Below, in pieces: positions 26,801 through 35,452 of a stretch of DNA of 64,000 bases; position 1 is the stretch's first letter; each line of letters starts with the position of its first letter. Below the pieces are notes generated by a model that searched no databases, had not been told where the DNA came from, and was given only the letters and a program-made list of their open reading frames with translations. This DNA is from Buchananella sp. 14KM1171 (lineage in GTDB: Bacteria; Actinomycetota; Actinomycetes; Actinomycetales; Actinomycetaceae). The stretch lies in the NCBI RefSeq assembly GCF_041380365.1, contig NZ_CP159981.1:1488001-1552000 (forward strand). The letters are read 5' to 3'. The translations under genes were made by a program, and so were the position numbers.

Positions 26801-27617
26801 CGGCGCGGGTGCGCAGGGCGGGGCCGGTGAGGACGGCGGGATCGTCGCCGGGGTGGCCGCCGGCGGGGTGGCCGCCGTTAGGGACGAGCGCCTCAAGCCC
26901 CAACTGGCGGGTCTGGTGCGGGCCGCCGAGCGCTGCGGCTACGCGGCAGGCGATGTTGCCGCCCTGCGCGAGCACTGCCTGCGCCTGACCAGGCAGTGCG
27001 AGGCGGAGTTCGACGTGCTGCACGACCCGACCGCCCTGGGCGTGGAACGCAACTACCTGCGCTACCAGCCGGCCCCGGCCTCGGTGCGAGTGGAGGCGGG
27101 GGCGAGCACGCTCGACGTGCTGCGCGTGCTGGCCGCCGCGCTTGCCGTGGGCGAGTTCGACGTGCCCGCCGGCTCCTCCGTGGCTGCCTCGCGTGGGCGC
27201 AGCGCCGCAGGGAATGCCAGCGCCGAGCAGCCGATCGAGCTCAGCCTCTCCGGGGTGCTGCCCGGCGAGCTGCGCGCCCTGCTGGCCCGCTACAAGGTGG
27301 AGGTGCGCCAGGAGGAGCACGCCGAGTACGTGGCCAGGCTGCGCTCGCGCCTGGCGGCCGCCGGTGCGCCCGCGGGTGGCGGGAGCGCCGAGGGGCTGGA
27401 CGTGCGCGTCCGGCTGGTGGGTGGCAGCGCCGCCCAGCTGCAAAGCGAGCTGCGCGGCAGCATCGACCTGGCAGTGTGGGACGGCCCGGTCACCGGGCAC
27501 GCGCGCATCGAGGTGCTGCCGTTCGTGCGGGAGCAGGCCGTTAGCATCACGAACCACCGCTTCGGCAACTCCACCCCGCTGTCCAAGCAGGTGCTGGCCG
27601 GGGTGCCGCGCGCCTAG
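23886..27617 (+). CDS. putA: Bifunctional proline dehydrogenase / P5C dehydrogenase PutA
   Basis: A 1243-residue protein oxidising proline to glutamate in two steps. Residues about 60-460 form the FAD proline dehydrogenase barrel (YVSLKVSAISGPHNPWG, RVVKGANLAMERVEA, VAGHNLFTLAYAWELAG, EMLSGMATQQAEAVR). Residues about 520-990 are the NAD aldehyde dehydrogenase with Glu743 (LAETSGKNA) and catalytic Cys777 (GQKCSAAS). A C-terminal domain of about 250 residues follows. The linker between the two domains begins MDDAAAPAGES, a copy of the dispersed motif (25257-25276). ATG 23886 follows CGGAGGAG. It is monocistronic, ended by a terminator at 27680. Confidence 0.95.
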   Translation: MSTPSVPAQPSHLAAIDLAVQTARRWAKASATYPEDRAARLLADVLATEGGLDFTVGFVDGVVRTEDIGVAARNLARLTKQRPDFLPAWLGMPASAGGKLAKLAPSVVVPMARRIFQSLVGDLVVDVSDAKLGAAIARLSAGGARLNINLLGEAVLGEKEAARRLRAVEELLRRPDVDYVSLKVSAISGPHNPWGFDEVVAQSVERVAHLYTYAAQESAAGRPKFINLDMEEYRDLDLTIEVFTRLLDRPEHLHLEAGIVLQTYLPDALPAMQRLQEWAAARRARGGAGIKVRVVKGANLAMERVEAATHGWELATWPSKAHTDANYLRVLDWALTPERTANVRLGVAGHNLFTLAYAWELAGLRGARDGMEVEMLSGMATQQAEAVRAEVGNLLLYVPVVRPQEYDVAIAYLVRRLEENSAPENFMSASFDIAQEGAFADQAARFRQAAAMFLPEEMDDAAAPAGESGRGHELCRPNRTQDRGAETRESLAAAAGQAEGWPFANTADTDPALPANREWAKAIMGRVPTSQLGVAGVAAARVESAGELEAVIVRGLAAGREWAALPAAERAEVLHRVGVELAARRAELIEVAASELGKALDQTDVEVSEAVDFAHYYATQAVRMSGAVEADGARFEPAALTVVTPPWNFPLAIPFGGVAAALAAGSPAILKPAPAAVRCGALLVEAMEAAGVPAGVVQLVVPDAERGEALVRDARVARVVLTGAAHTARLFKSWRPDLDLLAETSGKNAIVVTPAADLDLAVKDVVASAFGHAGQKCSAASLVILVGSVARSRRFRDQLIDAVSSLTVDWPTNPLAQMGPLSVPLTDKLRWGLTRLDGGQKWVLQPRSLDETGRLWSPGLRSGVRPGTEYHLVEYFGPILGVMAVDSLEEAVAVQNGTEFGLTAGLHSLDAQEIGYWLDHVQAGNLYVNRGITGAIVQRQPFGGWKRSTVGTTFKAGGPNYLYGFGRVLPGDGAGAQGGAGEDGGIVAGVAAGGVAAVRDERLKPQLAGLVRAAERCGYAAGDVAALREHCLRLTRQCEAEFDVLHDPTALGVERNYLRYQPAPASVRVEAGASTLDVLRVLAAALAVGEFDVPAGSSVAASRGRSAAGNASAEQPIELSLSGVLPGELRALLARYKVEVRQEEHAEYVARLRSRLAAAGAPAGGGSAEGLDVRVRLVGGSAAQLQSELRGSIDLAVWDGPVTGHARIEVLPFVREQAVSITNHRFGNSTPLSKQVLAGVPRA

Positions 27618-27679
27618 CCACGGGGGCGGGCGCCGCCTAGCTGGGCGCGGGATTCGCACCGTTTTCGAAAGCGCGCGCT

Positions 27680-27709
27680 GGGGCGGGCAGGTTTTCACCT
27701 GCCCGCCCC
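27680..27709 (+). terminator. Terminator after putA
   Basis: Perfect 13-bp stem (27680-27692, GGGGCGGGCAGGT, with 27697-27709) and a TTTC loop. The same stem recurs at 28819. Confidence 0.8.
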
Positions 27710-27801
27710 GGCCTCGTAGTGCACGCGGCTGCTGGGGCTATGGGCAGGTGCTGGGAGAAGAAGGGGTGCCTAGAGCAACCGGGGGAGGCGGGGTGCGGGT
27801 G

Positions 27802-27955
27802 TGCGCAAACGGTTGAGGGGTTACCCAACCTATTGAGCCTTTGGTGCACCAATTGAGGGCTTGGTGCACCGGTTGAGGGGTTACCCGGCCAGGTAACCCC
27901 ACGACAGGTCGCAAAACCCCGCGACAGGTGCACTAACCCCTCGACTGTTTGCGCA
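27802..27955. repeat. 154-bp dyad element, copy 4 (tip type A, one unit short)
   Basis: Left arm 27802-27881 has four 20-nt units, tip TACCCGGCCAGGTA (27882-27895), right arm 27896-27955 has only three units. It is exactly 20 bp shorter than the 174-bp form. Confidence 0.88.
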
Positions 27956-28288
27956 CCTCGGCCCGGTCCCCCGGGATCCCGGGGCCGGGCCCCGGGCGGG
28001 TGTGACGCTGCTGACCGCACGGAAGTCCCGCCCGGCCTTCGGCGGAGCGGGACCGCGCGAGCGGTCCCCTCGCTATCGGTCCAGCGCACCGTGCCCCTGC
28101 CTGGGTCGGGCGAGTAGGTAGCGTCGATCAGCGCCTCTATCGCGTCGGACTGCGCCCTCGTCTGGGTCGGGCGAGTGGGCCAGTGCGATCGAGCACGCAT
28201 CCCCTTAGCGCTCGCCGCCTGGCCCGCGTCCAGCCGGGCTTCGTCATGCGTACCGACAGGGTGCGGGAGGTCACCGCCGGTGGGTTCG

Positions 28289-28462
28289 TGCGCAAACGGT
28301 TGAGCCTTTGTTGCAGTGTTCCAGCCATTGTTGCTGCCCTTGGGCCTTTGTGTGACCTATTGAGGCGTTAATCGGCCCCATAGCGCTACAAGAGGTGCAA
28401 CAAAGCCGCGACGGCTACAACAAGGGCTCAACGGGAACAACAAAGGCCCAACCGGTTGCGCA
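28289..28462. repeat. 174-bp dyad element, copy 5 (tip type B)
   Basis: Left arm 28289-28368, tip TAATCGGCCCCATA (28369-28382), right arm 28383-28462. Arm units are of the GTTGCAG...GAGCCTTT type shared with copy 2. The ends TGCGCAAACGGTTG/CAACCGGTTGCGCA are canonical. Confidence 0.88.
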
Positions 28463-28585
28463 ATACCGGCTGCCCGAGTCTGCGCCGGGGCGGGACGGGG
28501 TCGGCAGGTGCTCGGTAAGGCCCCGCGCAGCGGGTTAGCGGCGGGAATGCGTGTGCGGGGAGTTCGCCGTGTCACCCGGTCCCCT

Positions 28586-28671
28586 CGCCGAAACTTGTCA
28601 AACCACGCTGGGCCTTGTCCATAGACACCCCGCTAAGGACAAGTCTCGTGGGGTTTGGACAAGTTTCGGCG
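28586..28671. repeat. Long stepped hairpin in the putA-clpC gap
   Basis: Nested complementarities: 28586-28599 (CGCCGAAACTTGTC) with 28658-28671, AAACCACG (28600-28607) with CGTGGGGTTT (28647-28656, bulged), and CTTGTCC (28614-28620) with GGACAAG (28637-28643). The 86-nt region can fold into one rod. It is unlike the 20-nt-unit elements. Confidence 0.65.
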
Positions 28672-28818
28672 AATCGAGGAGCCGCCAGACCCGGTGGGAG
28701 CCGGCAGGCAGAAGCCGCTAAACCGAGCCCGAACACGCCGAACCTGTACACACACATCTCTGACGCTAAGCCGCAGCAGTCGACGCGCCCGCAACCGCGC
28801 AGAGCCCAAAAAGGGGCG

Positions 28819-28849
28819 GGGGCGGGCAGGTGGAAAACCTGCCCGCCCC
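28819..28849. terminator. Terminator-like hairpin, second copy
   Basis: Stem GGGGCGGGCAGGT (28819-28831) with 28837-28849 and loop GGAAA. The stem is identical to that at 27680. No gene ends nearby, so it may be a duplicated sequence. Confidence 0.6.
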
Positions 28850-29054
28850 TGCGGCGCACCGGGTCCAATCGCTGCGCGTGGTGTGGGCCGATCCTCGAAG
28901 GCCCGGAAGGTGGGTGTGGCGTCCCCGCCACACCCACCATTGTAGGAATGGTTCTCATTAGCGGCAAGGGTGGCGTGGGGCCGCGCCACAGCGGCGGCAC
29001 CACGCGTGAAGCCCGCGAAGCCGGGGGAGGCCGGCGGTGGGCTGTGGAGTTTCG

Positions 29055-29228
29055 GCAGTCGGCGGTGGGCCGGGCAGCGGGGTACTGGGTGCGGTGGGTG
29101 GGGCGTCGGCCACCAAGCGGCGGCTGGGGGAGGGGGTCGCCATGAGCCGGCAGAGGGAGGGGGCCGCCACGCGTCGGCGGTGGGCCGGGCGGCGGGGGCT
29201 TGGTACGGTGGGTGGGGCGTCGGCTAGT
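29055..29228. repeat. Direct repeats carrying the dispersed motif upstream of clpC
   Basis: Two ~52-nt similar blocks end in GGTGGGTGGGGCGTCGGC (29093-29110 and 29207-29224). The interval 27618-29375 (1.76 kb) contains repeats and hairpins only; open frames here are repeat translations. Confidence 0.6.
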
Positions 29229-29285
29229 GAAGGCAGGGCGGAAAGCCGGCAGGTCTGCCCAGGGTGAAATAGCGCGCCAGGCTCA

Positions 29286-29296
29286 CGCCGCAGGCG
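29286..29296. promoter_or_regulatory. Possible ClgR half-site pair upstream of clpC
   Basis: The minus strand reads CGC-CTGCG-GCG, the CGC-N5-GCG spacing reported for the actinobacterial Clp regulator ClgR. It is a short motif in GC-rich DNA and could be chance. Confidence 0.25.
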
Positions 29297-29375
29297 AAAC
29301 CCGCAATAGCCCGCCAGGCGGCCTCGTTACTGTGGGGGAAGGTAAAGGGCGATCCATGCCCGCAGGAGGTAAAAC

Positions 29376-32009
29376 ATGTTCGAGCGGTTTACAGACCGGG
29401 CTCGCCGCGTCGTCGTGCTGTCGCAGGACGCCGCCCGCAAGCTCGAGCACAACTACATCGGCACCGAGCACCTGCTGCTCGGCCTCATCAGCGAGGGCGA
29501 GGGAGTGGCCGCCAAGGCCCTCGAATCCCACGACGTCACCCAGGAGGCCGTGCGGGAACAGGTGGTCGAACTCATCGGCAAGTCCGGCGAGGCCCCCACC
29601 AACAACCTCCCCTTCACGCAGCGAGTGAAGTCCGTCTTCCAGCTGGCGCTGCGCGAGGCGCTGCAGCTGGGCCACAACTACATCGGCACCGAGCACCTGC
29701 TGCTCGGCCTGCTCAAGGAGGGCGAAGGCACCGCCATCAAGGTGCTCTCCAACCTGGGCGCGGACGTCGCGGCGATCCGCGAGACCGTGCTGAAGATGGT
29801 CTCAGACCACCAGGGCCGCGCCCCCGTCACCGCCGGCGGGCCCAAGGAGGCCACGCCGTCGGGCTCTGCGGTGCTGGACCAGTACGGGCGCAACCTCTCC
29901 CAGGCCGCCCGCGAGGGCAAGCTGGACCCGGTGATCGGGCGCAAGGATGAGATGGAGCGGGTCATGCAGATCCTCTCCCGCCGCACCAAGAACAACCCGG
30001 TGCTGGTGGGCGAGCCCGGCGTCGGCAAGACCGCCGTGGTGGAGGGCCTGGCTCAGGCCATCGTGCGCGGCGACGTGCCGGAGACGCTGAAGGACAAGCA
30101 GATCTACTCCCTGGACATGGGCGCCCTGGTGGCCGGCTCGCGCTACCGCGGTGATTTCGAGGAGCGCCTGAAGAAGGTGCTCAAGGAGATCCGCCAGCGC
30201 GGAGACATCATCCTGTTCATCGACGAGGTGCACATCCTGGTCGGCGCCGGCGGTGCCGAGGGCGCCATGGACGCCGCCAACATCCTCAAGCCCCTCCTGG
30301 CGCGCGGCGAGCTGCAGACCATCGGTGCCACCACCCTGGACGAGTACCGCAAGCACATCGAGAAGGACCCGGCCCTGGAGCGCCGCTTCCAGCCCGTGCG
30401 CGTGGAGCAGCCTGACGTTCCCGAGACCATCGCGATCCTCAAGGGCCTGCGTGACCGCTACGAGGCCCACCACCGCGTCATGATCACCGACGAGGCGATC
30501 CACGCGGCCGCCACGCTCTCCGAGCGCTACGTCAACGACCGCTTCCTGCCGGACAAGGCCATCGACCTGGTGGACGAGGCCGGCGCGCGCCTGCGCATCC
30601 GCCGCATGACCGCGCCGCCGGAGCTGCGCGAGATGGACGAGCGCATCGCGGAGCTGCAGCGCCTGAAGGAGTCGGCCATCGACGAGCAGGACTTCGAGCG
30701 CGCCGCCAGCCTGCGCGACAAGGAAAAGCGCCTGATCGAGGAGCGCGCCGAGCGCGAGGAGAAGTGGCGCGGCACCGAGCAGGCTGACATCGCCGAGGTG
30801 GACGAGGACCTGATCGCTGAGGTCCTGGCCATGTCCACCGGTATTCCGGTGGTGAAGCTGACCGAGGCCGAGTCCGCCAAGCTGCTGAAGATGGAGGACG
30901 AGCTGCACAAGCGCGTGATCGGCCAGGACGCCGCCATCAAGGCGCTTTCCCAGGCGATCCGCCGCACCCGCGCGGGCCTGAAGGACCCGCGCCGCCCCGG
31001 TGGCTCCTTCATCTTCGCCGGCCCCACGGGTGTCGGTAAGACGGAGCTGGCCAAGGCGCTGGCGGAGTTCCTGTTCGGCGACGAGGACGCCCTGATCACC
31101 CTGGACATGAGCGAGTACGGCGAGAAGCACACCGCCTCGCGCCTGTTCGGTGCTCCCCCCGGCTACGTGGGACACGAGGAGGGCGGCCAGCTCACCGAGA
31201 AGGTGCGCCGCAAGCCGTTCTCCGTGGTGCTGTTCGACGAGGTGGAGAAGGCACACGCGGACGTGTTCAACTCCCTGCTGCAGATCCTGGAAGAGGGCCG
31301 CCTGACGGACTCCCAGGGCCGCGTGGTGGACTTCAAGAACACCGTCATCATCATGACCACCAACCTGGGTACCCGCGAGATCGGCAAGGGCGTGATCACC
31401 GGCTTCCAGGCCACCGGCGCGCTGGCCACCGACTACGAGCGCATGCAGGGCAAGGTGCGTGAGGAGCTGCGTCAGCACTTCCGCCCCGAGTTCCTCAACC
31501 GCGTGGACGAGGTGCTGATCTTCCCGCAGCTGGAGAAGTCCGAGATCGCGCAGATCGTGGACCTGATGGTGGCTCGCCTGGACAAGCGCATGCGCGAACA
31601 GGACATGACCATCGAGCTGACGGACGCGGCCCGCGCGCTGTTGGCGGACAAGGGCTACGACCCGGTGCTGGGCGCCCGCCCGCTGCGCCGCGCCATCCAG
31701 CGCGAGATCGAGGACGTGCTGAGCGAGAAGATCCTGTTCGGCGAGGTGCTGCCCGGCCAGGTGGTGCTGGTGGACGCCGTGGGTGAGGGCGAGCTGGGCA
31801 CGTTCAGCTTCACGCCGCGCCCGCAGGAGCTGGTGGTGGAGGACGCCGCCCCGGGGGAGGCCGCGCCCGCTGAGGGGGCCGAGTCCGTTGGTGGCCACGC
31901 CGATGGCGCCGCCGCACCGGTGGACGACGCTGCCGCGCCTGCCGCCACGCCGGTGGAGCTGGGTGACGCGCCGGCCTGGCCGCAGGCCGGGGAGCCCGGG
32001 CAGGCCTAG
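29376..32009 (+). CDS. clpC: ATP-dependent Clp protease ATPase ClpC
   Basis: An 877-residue AAA+ unfoldase that feeds substrates to ClpP. Two Clp-N repeats (residues 1-145, each with [13 protein letters not shown]), NBD1 with GEPGVGKT near residue 211, a UVR/M-domain around residue 440 ([25 protein letters not shown]), and NBD2 with GPTGVGKT near residue 548. The UVR motif distinguishes it from ClpB. The C-terminal about 55 residues are an Ala/Pro/Glu tail including VDDAAAP, a dispersed motif copy (31919-31939). Start ATG follows AGGAGG. Monocistronic, with a terminator downstream. Confidence 0.97.
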   Translation: MFERFTDRARRVVVLSQDAARKLEHNYIGTEHLLLGLISEGEGVAAKALESHDVTQEAVREQVVELIGKSGEAPTNNLPFTQRVKSVFQLALREALQLGHNYIGTEHLLLGLLKEGEGTAIKVLSNLGADVAAIRETVLKMVSDHQGRAPVTAGGPKEATPSGSAVLDQYGRNLSQAAREGKLDPVIGRKDEMERVMQILSRRTKNNPVLVGEPGVGKTAVVEGLAQAIVRGDVPETLKDKQIYSLDMGALVAGSRYRGDFEERLKKVLKEIRQRGDIILFIDEVHILVGAGGAEGAMDAANILKPLLARGELQTIGATTLDEYRKHIEKDPALERRFQPVRVEQPDVPETIAILKGLRDRYEAHHRVMITDEAIHAAATLSERYVNDRFLPDKAIDLVDEAGARLRIRRMTAPPELREMDERIAELQRLKESAIDEQDFERAASLRDKEKRLIEERAEREEKWRGTEQADIAEVDEDLIAEVLAMSTGIPVVKLTEAESAKLLKMEDELHKRVIGQDAAIKALSQAIRRTRAGLKDPRRPGGSFIFAGPTGVGKTELAKALAEFLFGDEDALITLDMSEYGEKHTASRLFGAPPGYVGHEEGGQLTEKVRRKPFSVVLFDEVEKAHADVFNSLLQILEEGRLTDSQGRVVDFKNTVIIMTTNLGTREIGKGVITGFQATGALATDYERMQGKVREELRQHFRPEFLNRVDEVLIFPQLEKSEIAQIVDLMVARLDKRMREQDMTIELTDAARALLADKGYDPVLGARPLRRAIQREIEDVLSEKILFGEVLPGQVVLVDAVGEGELGTFSFTPRPQELVVEDAAPGEAAPAEGAESVGGHADGAAAPVDDAAAPAATPVELGDAPAWPQAGEPGQA

Positions 32010-32065
32010 GGGTCGCAGCCTGCAGGGTGGGCCGAGTGGGGCTGAGGTCCGGCAAGGTGAAGTAG

Positions 32066-32098
32066 GTGGGGGTGCCGCGCTGTGCGCGGCGCCCCCAC
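32066..32098 (+). terminator. Terminator after clpC
   Basis: A 15-bp stem with one G-T pair (32066-32080 with 32084-32098) and a TGT loop. The rest of the 370-bp gap before ppdK holds a dispersed motif copy (32169-32185) and a TATAAA -10-like box near 32327. Confidence 0.75.
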
Positions 32099-32381
32099 TG
32101 CCGTGCTGTCGGGTGGGCCCCGGGGAGCCTGGTTCGGGGCCGGGCGGTGGCGGGCTCGGGGCGGCGGGGCGGCAGCGTCGGCCACTTTGCCAAAGGGCCG
32201 ACCGCTTGACCGAAAATTGGTGCGGCGGCGGGGTGCTCATTGCCCACGGAATAGGGCCTCTTGGCGGCGGGACTTAAGTCTCGGCGGGAGGGTCGCTTCG
32301 ATTCTGGAAAAGCGGCCCTGACGGTGTATAAACGTGACGTAGGTCGCACGAGGGTGTGTGTCATCACGTTTGGAGGATCTT

Positions 32382-35117
32382 GTGGCGGACAAGTTCGTAT
32401 ACCGCTTCAGCGAAGGAAACAAGGACCAGAAGGACCTGCTGGGAGGAAAGGGCGCCAACCTGGCGGAGATGGCCCGGCTCGGGATCCCGGTCCCGCCCGG
32501 ATTTACCATCACCACGGACGCGTGCCGGGAGTACCTGGCCACGGGGGAGGTGCCGCCGGTCCTGCGGGTGCAGGTGACCACCGCGCTGCGAGAGGTGGAG
32601 GAGCAGCTGGGGCGCGAGCTGGGCGCGGCCACTGACCCGCTGCTGGTGAGCGTGCGCTCGGGCGCCAAGTTCTCGATGCCCGGCATGATGGAGACGGTGC
32701 TGAACATCGGTCTGAACGACGTCTCCGTGGAGGGCCTGGCCGCCGTCAGCGGCAACGAGCGCTTCGCGTGGGACTCCTACCGCCGCCTGATCCAGATGTT
32801 CGGCAAGACCGTGCTGGACATCGACGGCGAGGCGTTCAGCGACGCCCTGGAGGCGAAGAAGGCACAGCGCGGCATCACCGCTGACGTGGACCTGACCGCA
32901 GAGGACCTGCGGGCCCTGGTGGACATCTACAAGGGGATCGTGCGCGGGGCCACCGGCAAGGACTTCCCGCAGGACCCGCGCGCCCAGCTGGACGCCGCCA
33001 TCGAGGCCGTGTTCCGCTCCTGGAACACCGAGCGCGCCCGCATCTACCGCCGCCGCGAGCGCATCCCGCACGACCTGGGCACGGCCGTGAACGTGTGCAC
33101 CATGGTGTTCGGCAACATGGGCGACACCTCCGGCACGGGCGTGTGCTTCACCCGCGACCCCTCCACGGGCACCTCCGGCGTGTACGGCGACTACCTGGTC
33201 AACGCGCAGGGCGAGGACGTGGTGGCGGGCATTCGCAACACGCTGTCGCTGGCTGACCTGGAGCGCCTGGACGCGGACTCCTACAAGGAGCTGCGCGCCG
33301 TGATGCGCCGCCTGGAGACCCACTACCGGGACCTGTGCGACATCGAGTTCACGATCGAGCGCGGCAAGCTGTGGCTGTTGCAGACCCGCGTGGGCAAGCG
33401 CACTGCCGCGGCGGCGTTCCGCGTGGCCTGCCAGCTGGTGGACGAGCACCTGATCACGATGGACGAGGCGCTGGGGCGCGTCAGCGGCGAGCAGCTGACC
33501 AACCTGCTCTTCCCGCAGTTCGATTCGGCGGCCTCCCCGCAGCTGTTGACGCGGGCGATGCCGGCCTCGCCTGGCGCTGCCGTCGGCGAGATCGTGCTGG
33601 ACAACGAGCGCGCCGAGGCTCGCGCCGCCGCCGGCGTGACGGGCGTGTTGGTGCGCCGCGAGACGAACCCGGACGACCTGCCCGGCATGGTGGCCGCTGT
33701 GGGTGTGCTGACGGCGCGGGGCGGCAAGACCAGTCACGCGGCCGTGGTGGCGCGCGGCATGGGCAAGTGCTGCGTGGTGGGCGCGGAGGCCATGCACGTG
33801 GACATGGAGAGCCGCACGGTCCGCTTCGGGGACGTGGTGCTCAAGGAGGGCGACGTGATCGCCATCGACGGCACCACCGGCGAGGTGTTCCTGGGCGAGG
33901 TACCGGTGGTGGACTCCCCGGTGATGACCTACATCTCCAAGGGCCTGGAGGCGGGCCTGGAGGCCGCCGCCGACGAGGACACGCGCGAGCTGGTCACGGC
34001 CGTGCACCGCCTGCTCAGCCACGCGGACAAGGTGCGTCGCCTGGAGGTGCGCGCCAACGCTGACACGCCCACGGATTCGCGGCGGGCCCGCAACCGGGGC
34101 GCGGCGGGAATCGGCCTGTGCCGCACCGAGCACATGTTCCTGGGTGAGCGCCGCCCGCTGGTGGAGGCGGTCATCCTGGCCGAGGGGCAGGAGGAGCGCG
34201 AGCGCAGCCTGGCGGCGCTGCTGCCGCTGCAGCAGGGCGACTTCGAGGAGATGTTCGAGGTCATGGACGGGCTGCCGGTGACGGTGCGCCTGATCGACCC
34301 GCCGCTGCACGAGTTCCTGCCGGACCTGACGGAGCTGAGCGTGAAGGTGGCCCTCCAGCGCGACAAGGCGGCGCGCGGCGAGGGCGTTGACGAGGCGGAG
34401 CTGGCCCGCAACGAGAAGCTGCTGCTGGCGGTGCAGCGCATGCACGAGGCCAACCCGATGCTGGGCCTGCGCGGCGTGCGCCTGGGCCTGACCCTGGATG
34501 GCCTGTTCGCCCTGCAGATCCGCGCGGTGGCGCAGGCCGCGGTGGCGCGCCTGCAGGCCGGCGGGGATCCGCGCCCGGAGATCATGGTGCCGCTGATCGG
34601 TTCGGTGCGTGAGTTGCAGCTGGTGCGCGCGGAGGCGGAGAAGATCGTGGCCGACGTTGCCGCCGCCGCCCGCGTGGAGTTGAACATTCCGATTGGTTGC
34701 ATGATCGAGTTGCCGCGCGCCGCCCTCACCGCCGAGCGCATCGCGGAGGAGGCCGACTTCTTCTCCTTCGGCACCAACGACCTCACCCAGACCACGTGGG
34801 GCTTTAGCCGCGACGACGTGGAGTCCACGTTCTTCCCGCAGTACGTGGAGAACGGCGTGCTGGGCGTGAGCCCGTTCGAGACGATCGACTCGCTGGGCGT
34901 GGGCAAGCTGGTCACCATGGGCGTGGAGGCCGGTCGGTCCGCCAAGCCGGGCATGAAGATGGGCGTGTGTGGCGAGCACGGCGGTGACCCGGAGTCGGTG
35001 GAGTTCTTCCACCGCGCGGGCCTGACCTACGTCTCCTGCTCCCCGTTCCGGGTGCCGGTGGCCCGCCTGGAGGCCGGGCGCGCCGCAGTCATGGCCGGGG
35101 GTGACGCCACGGCGTAG
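32382..35117 (+). CDS. ppdK: Pyruvate, phosphate dikinase
   Basis: A 911-residue enzyme interconverting pyruvate/ATP/Pi and PEP/AMP/PPi. Order: ATP-grasp domain (GKGANLAEMARLGIPVPPGFTIT, GAKFSMPGMMETVLNIGLND), phosphohistidine domain (GGKTSHAAVVARGMGK, near residue 450), TIM barrel with GIGLCRTEHMFL, MIELPRAALTA and the C-terminal catalytic VCGEHGGD. GTG 32382 is chosen because TGGAGG (32371-32376) lies five bases upstream; the frame is open to 32358. VADVAAA (34647-34664) also matches the dispersed motif but lies in a folded part. It ends at a strong terminator. Confidence 0.96.
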   Translation: MADKFVYRFSEGNKDQKDLLGGKGANLAEMARLGIPVPPGFTITTDACREYLATGEVPPVLRVQVTTALREVEEQLGRELGAATDPLLVSVRSGAKFSMPGMMETVLNIGLNDVSVEGLAAVSGNERFAWDSYRRLIQMFGKTVLDIDGEAFSDALEAKKAQRGITADVDLTAEDLRALVDIYKGIVRGATGKDFPQDPRAQLDAAIEAVFRSWNTERARIYRRRERIPHDLGTAVNVCTMVFGNMGDTSGTGVCFTRDPSTGTSGVYGDYLVNAQGEDVVAGIRNTLSLADLERLDADSYKELRAVMRRLETHYRDLCDIEFTIERGKLWLLQTRVGKRTAAAAFRVACQLVDEHLITMDEALGRVSGEQLTNLLFPQFDSAASPQLLTRAMPASPGAAVGEIVLDNERAEARAAAGVTGVLVRRETNPDDLPGMVAAVGVLTARGGKTSHAAVVARGMGKCCVVGAEAMHVDMESRTVRFGDVVLKEGDVIAIDGTTGEVFLGEVPVVDSPVMTYISKGLEAGLEAAADEDTRELVTAVHRLLSHADKVRRLEVRANADTPTDSRRARNRGAAGIGLCRTEHMFLGERRPLVEAVILAEGQEERERSLAALLPLQQGDFEEMFEVMDGLPVTVRLIDPPLHEFLPDLTELSVKVALQRDKAARGEGVDEAELARNEKLLLAVQRMHEANPMLGLRGVRLGLTLDGLFALQIRAVAQAAVARLQAGGDPRPEIMVPLIGSVRELQLVRAEAEKIVADVAAAARVELNIPIGCMIELPRAALTAERIAEEADFFSFGTNDLTQTTWGFSRDDVESTFFPQYVENGVLGVSPFETIDSLGVGKLVTMGVEAGRSAKPGMKMGVCGEHGGDPESVEFFHRAGLTYVSCSPFRVPVARLEAGRAAVMAGGDATA

Positions 35118-35220
35118 ATGGGAGGGCCGCGACCGCGCGGGATGGGTTGCCCACCGCGCAGGTCGGGGCGTTCCCGCCAAGCCGTGGGCCCGGGCGGTCG
35201 AGGCCGGGGCCCGAGGTGAG

Positions 35221-35255
35221 CCCGGGGGCGGCGGCGTGGAGCCACCGCCCCCGGG
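35221..35255 (+). terminator. Terminator after ppdK
   Basis: A 15-bp stem with one mismatch (35221-35235 with 35241-35255), loop GTGGA, then CGCATTTTGG. The 335-bp gap to the next gene holds nothing else that I recognise apart from the leaderless promoter. Confidence 0.75.
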
Positions 35256-35440
35256 GCGCATTTTGGCGCACCTTGTTTCGTTAATCCCGCCCGGCCCCGC
35301 GAGCGGCCCGGGTGCGCTGCGCGCGGGCACCCCCACGACCCTGCGGGGCGAAAACGGTGGAAGCGCGCCAAAGTTGGGCCCGGGCGGCGCGGGCGGCGTC
35401 CGCCCGCTGACGCGCGGGCCGCCCCCGCCCCGCCCGGCGC

Positions 35441-35446
35441 TAGCAT
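35441..35446 (+). promoter_or_regulatory. Leaderless -10 element TAGCAT
   Basis: TAGCAT is six bases before ATG 35453, and no ribosome-binding site is present. Confidence 0.6.
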
Positions 35447-35452
35447 CTAGCC

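Noticed and set aside
28615-29145. 176-codon plus-strand open frame before clpC
   Set aside because: It starts inside the long hairpin, crosses a terminator-like stem and has Gly/Arg/Trp-rich composition typical of chance frames in GC-rich DNA.
34647-34664. Motif copy in ppdK as an insertion
   Set aside because: VADVAAAA lies in a folded, family-length region. It may be a chance match and is not counted as an insertion.
32364-35336. 990-codon minus-strand frame opposite ppdK (and similar long antisense frames over ppk, clpB and clpC)
   Set aside because: Codon bias of the sense gene leaves the antisense frame open. Products are His/Gln/Leu-rich with no domains.
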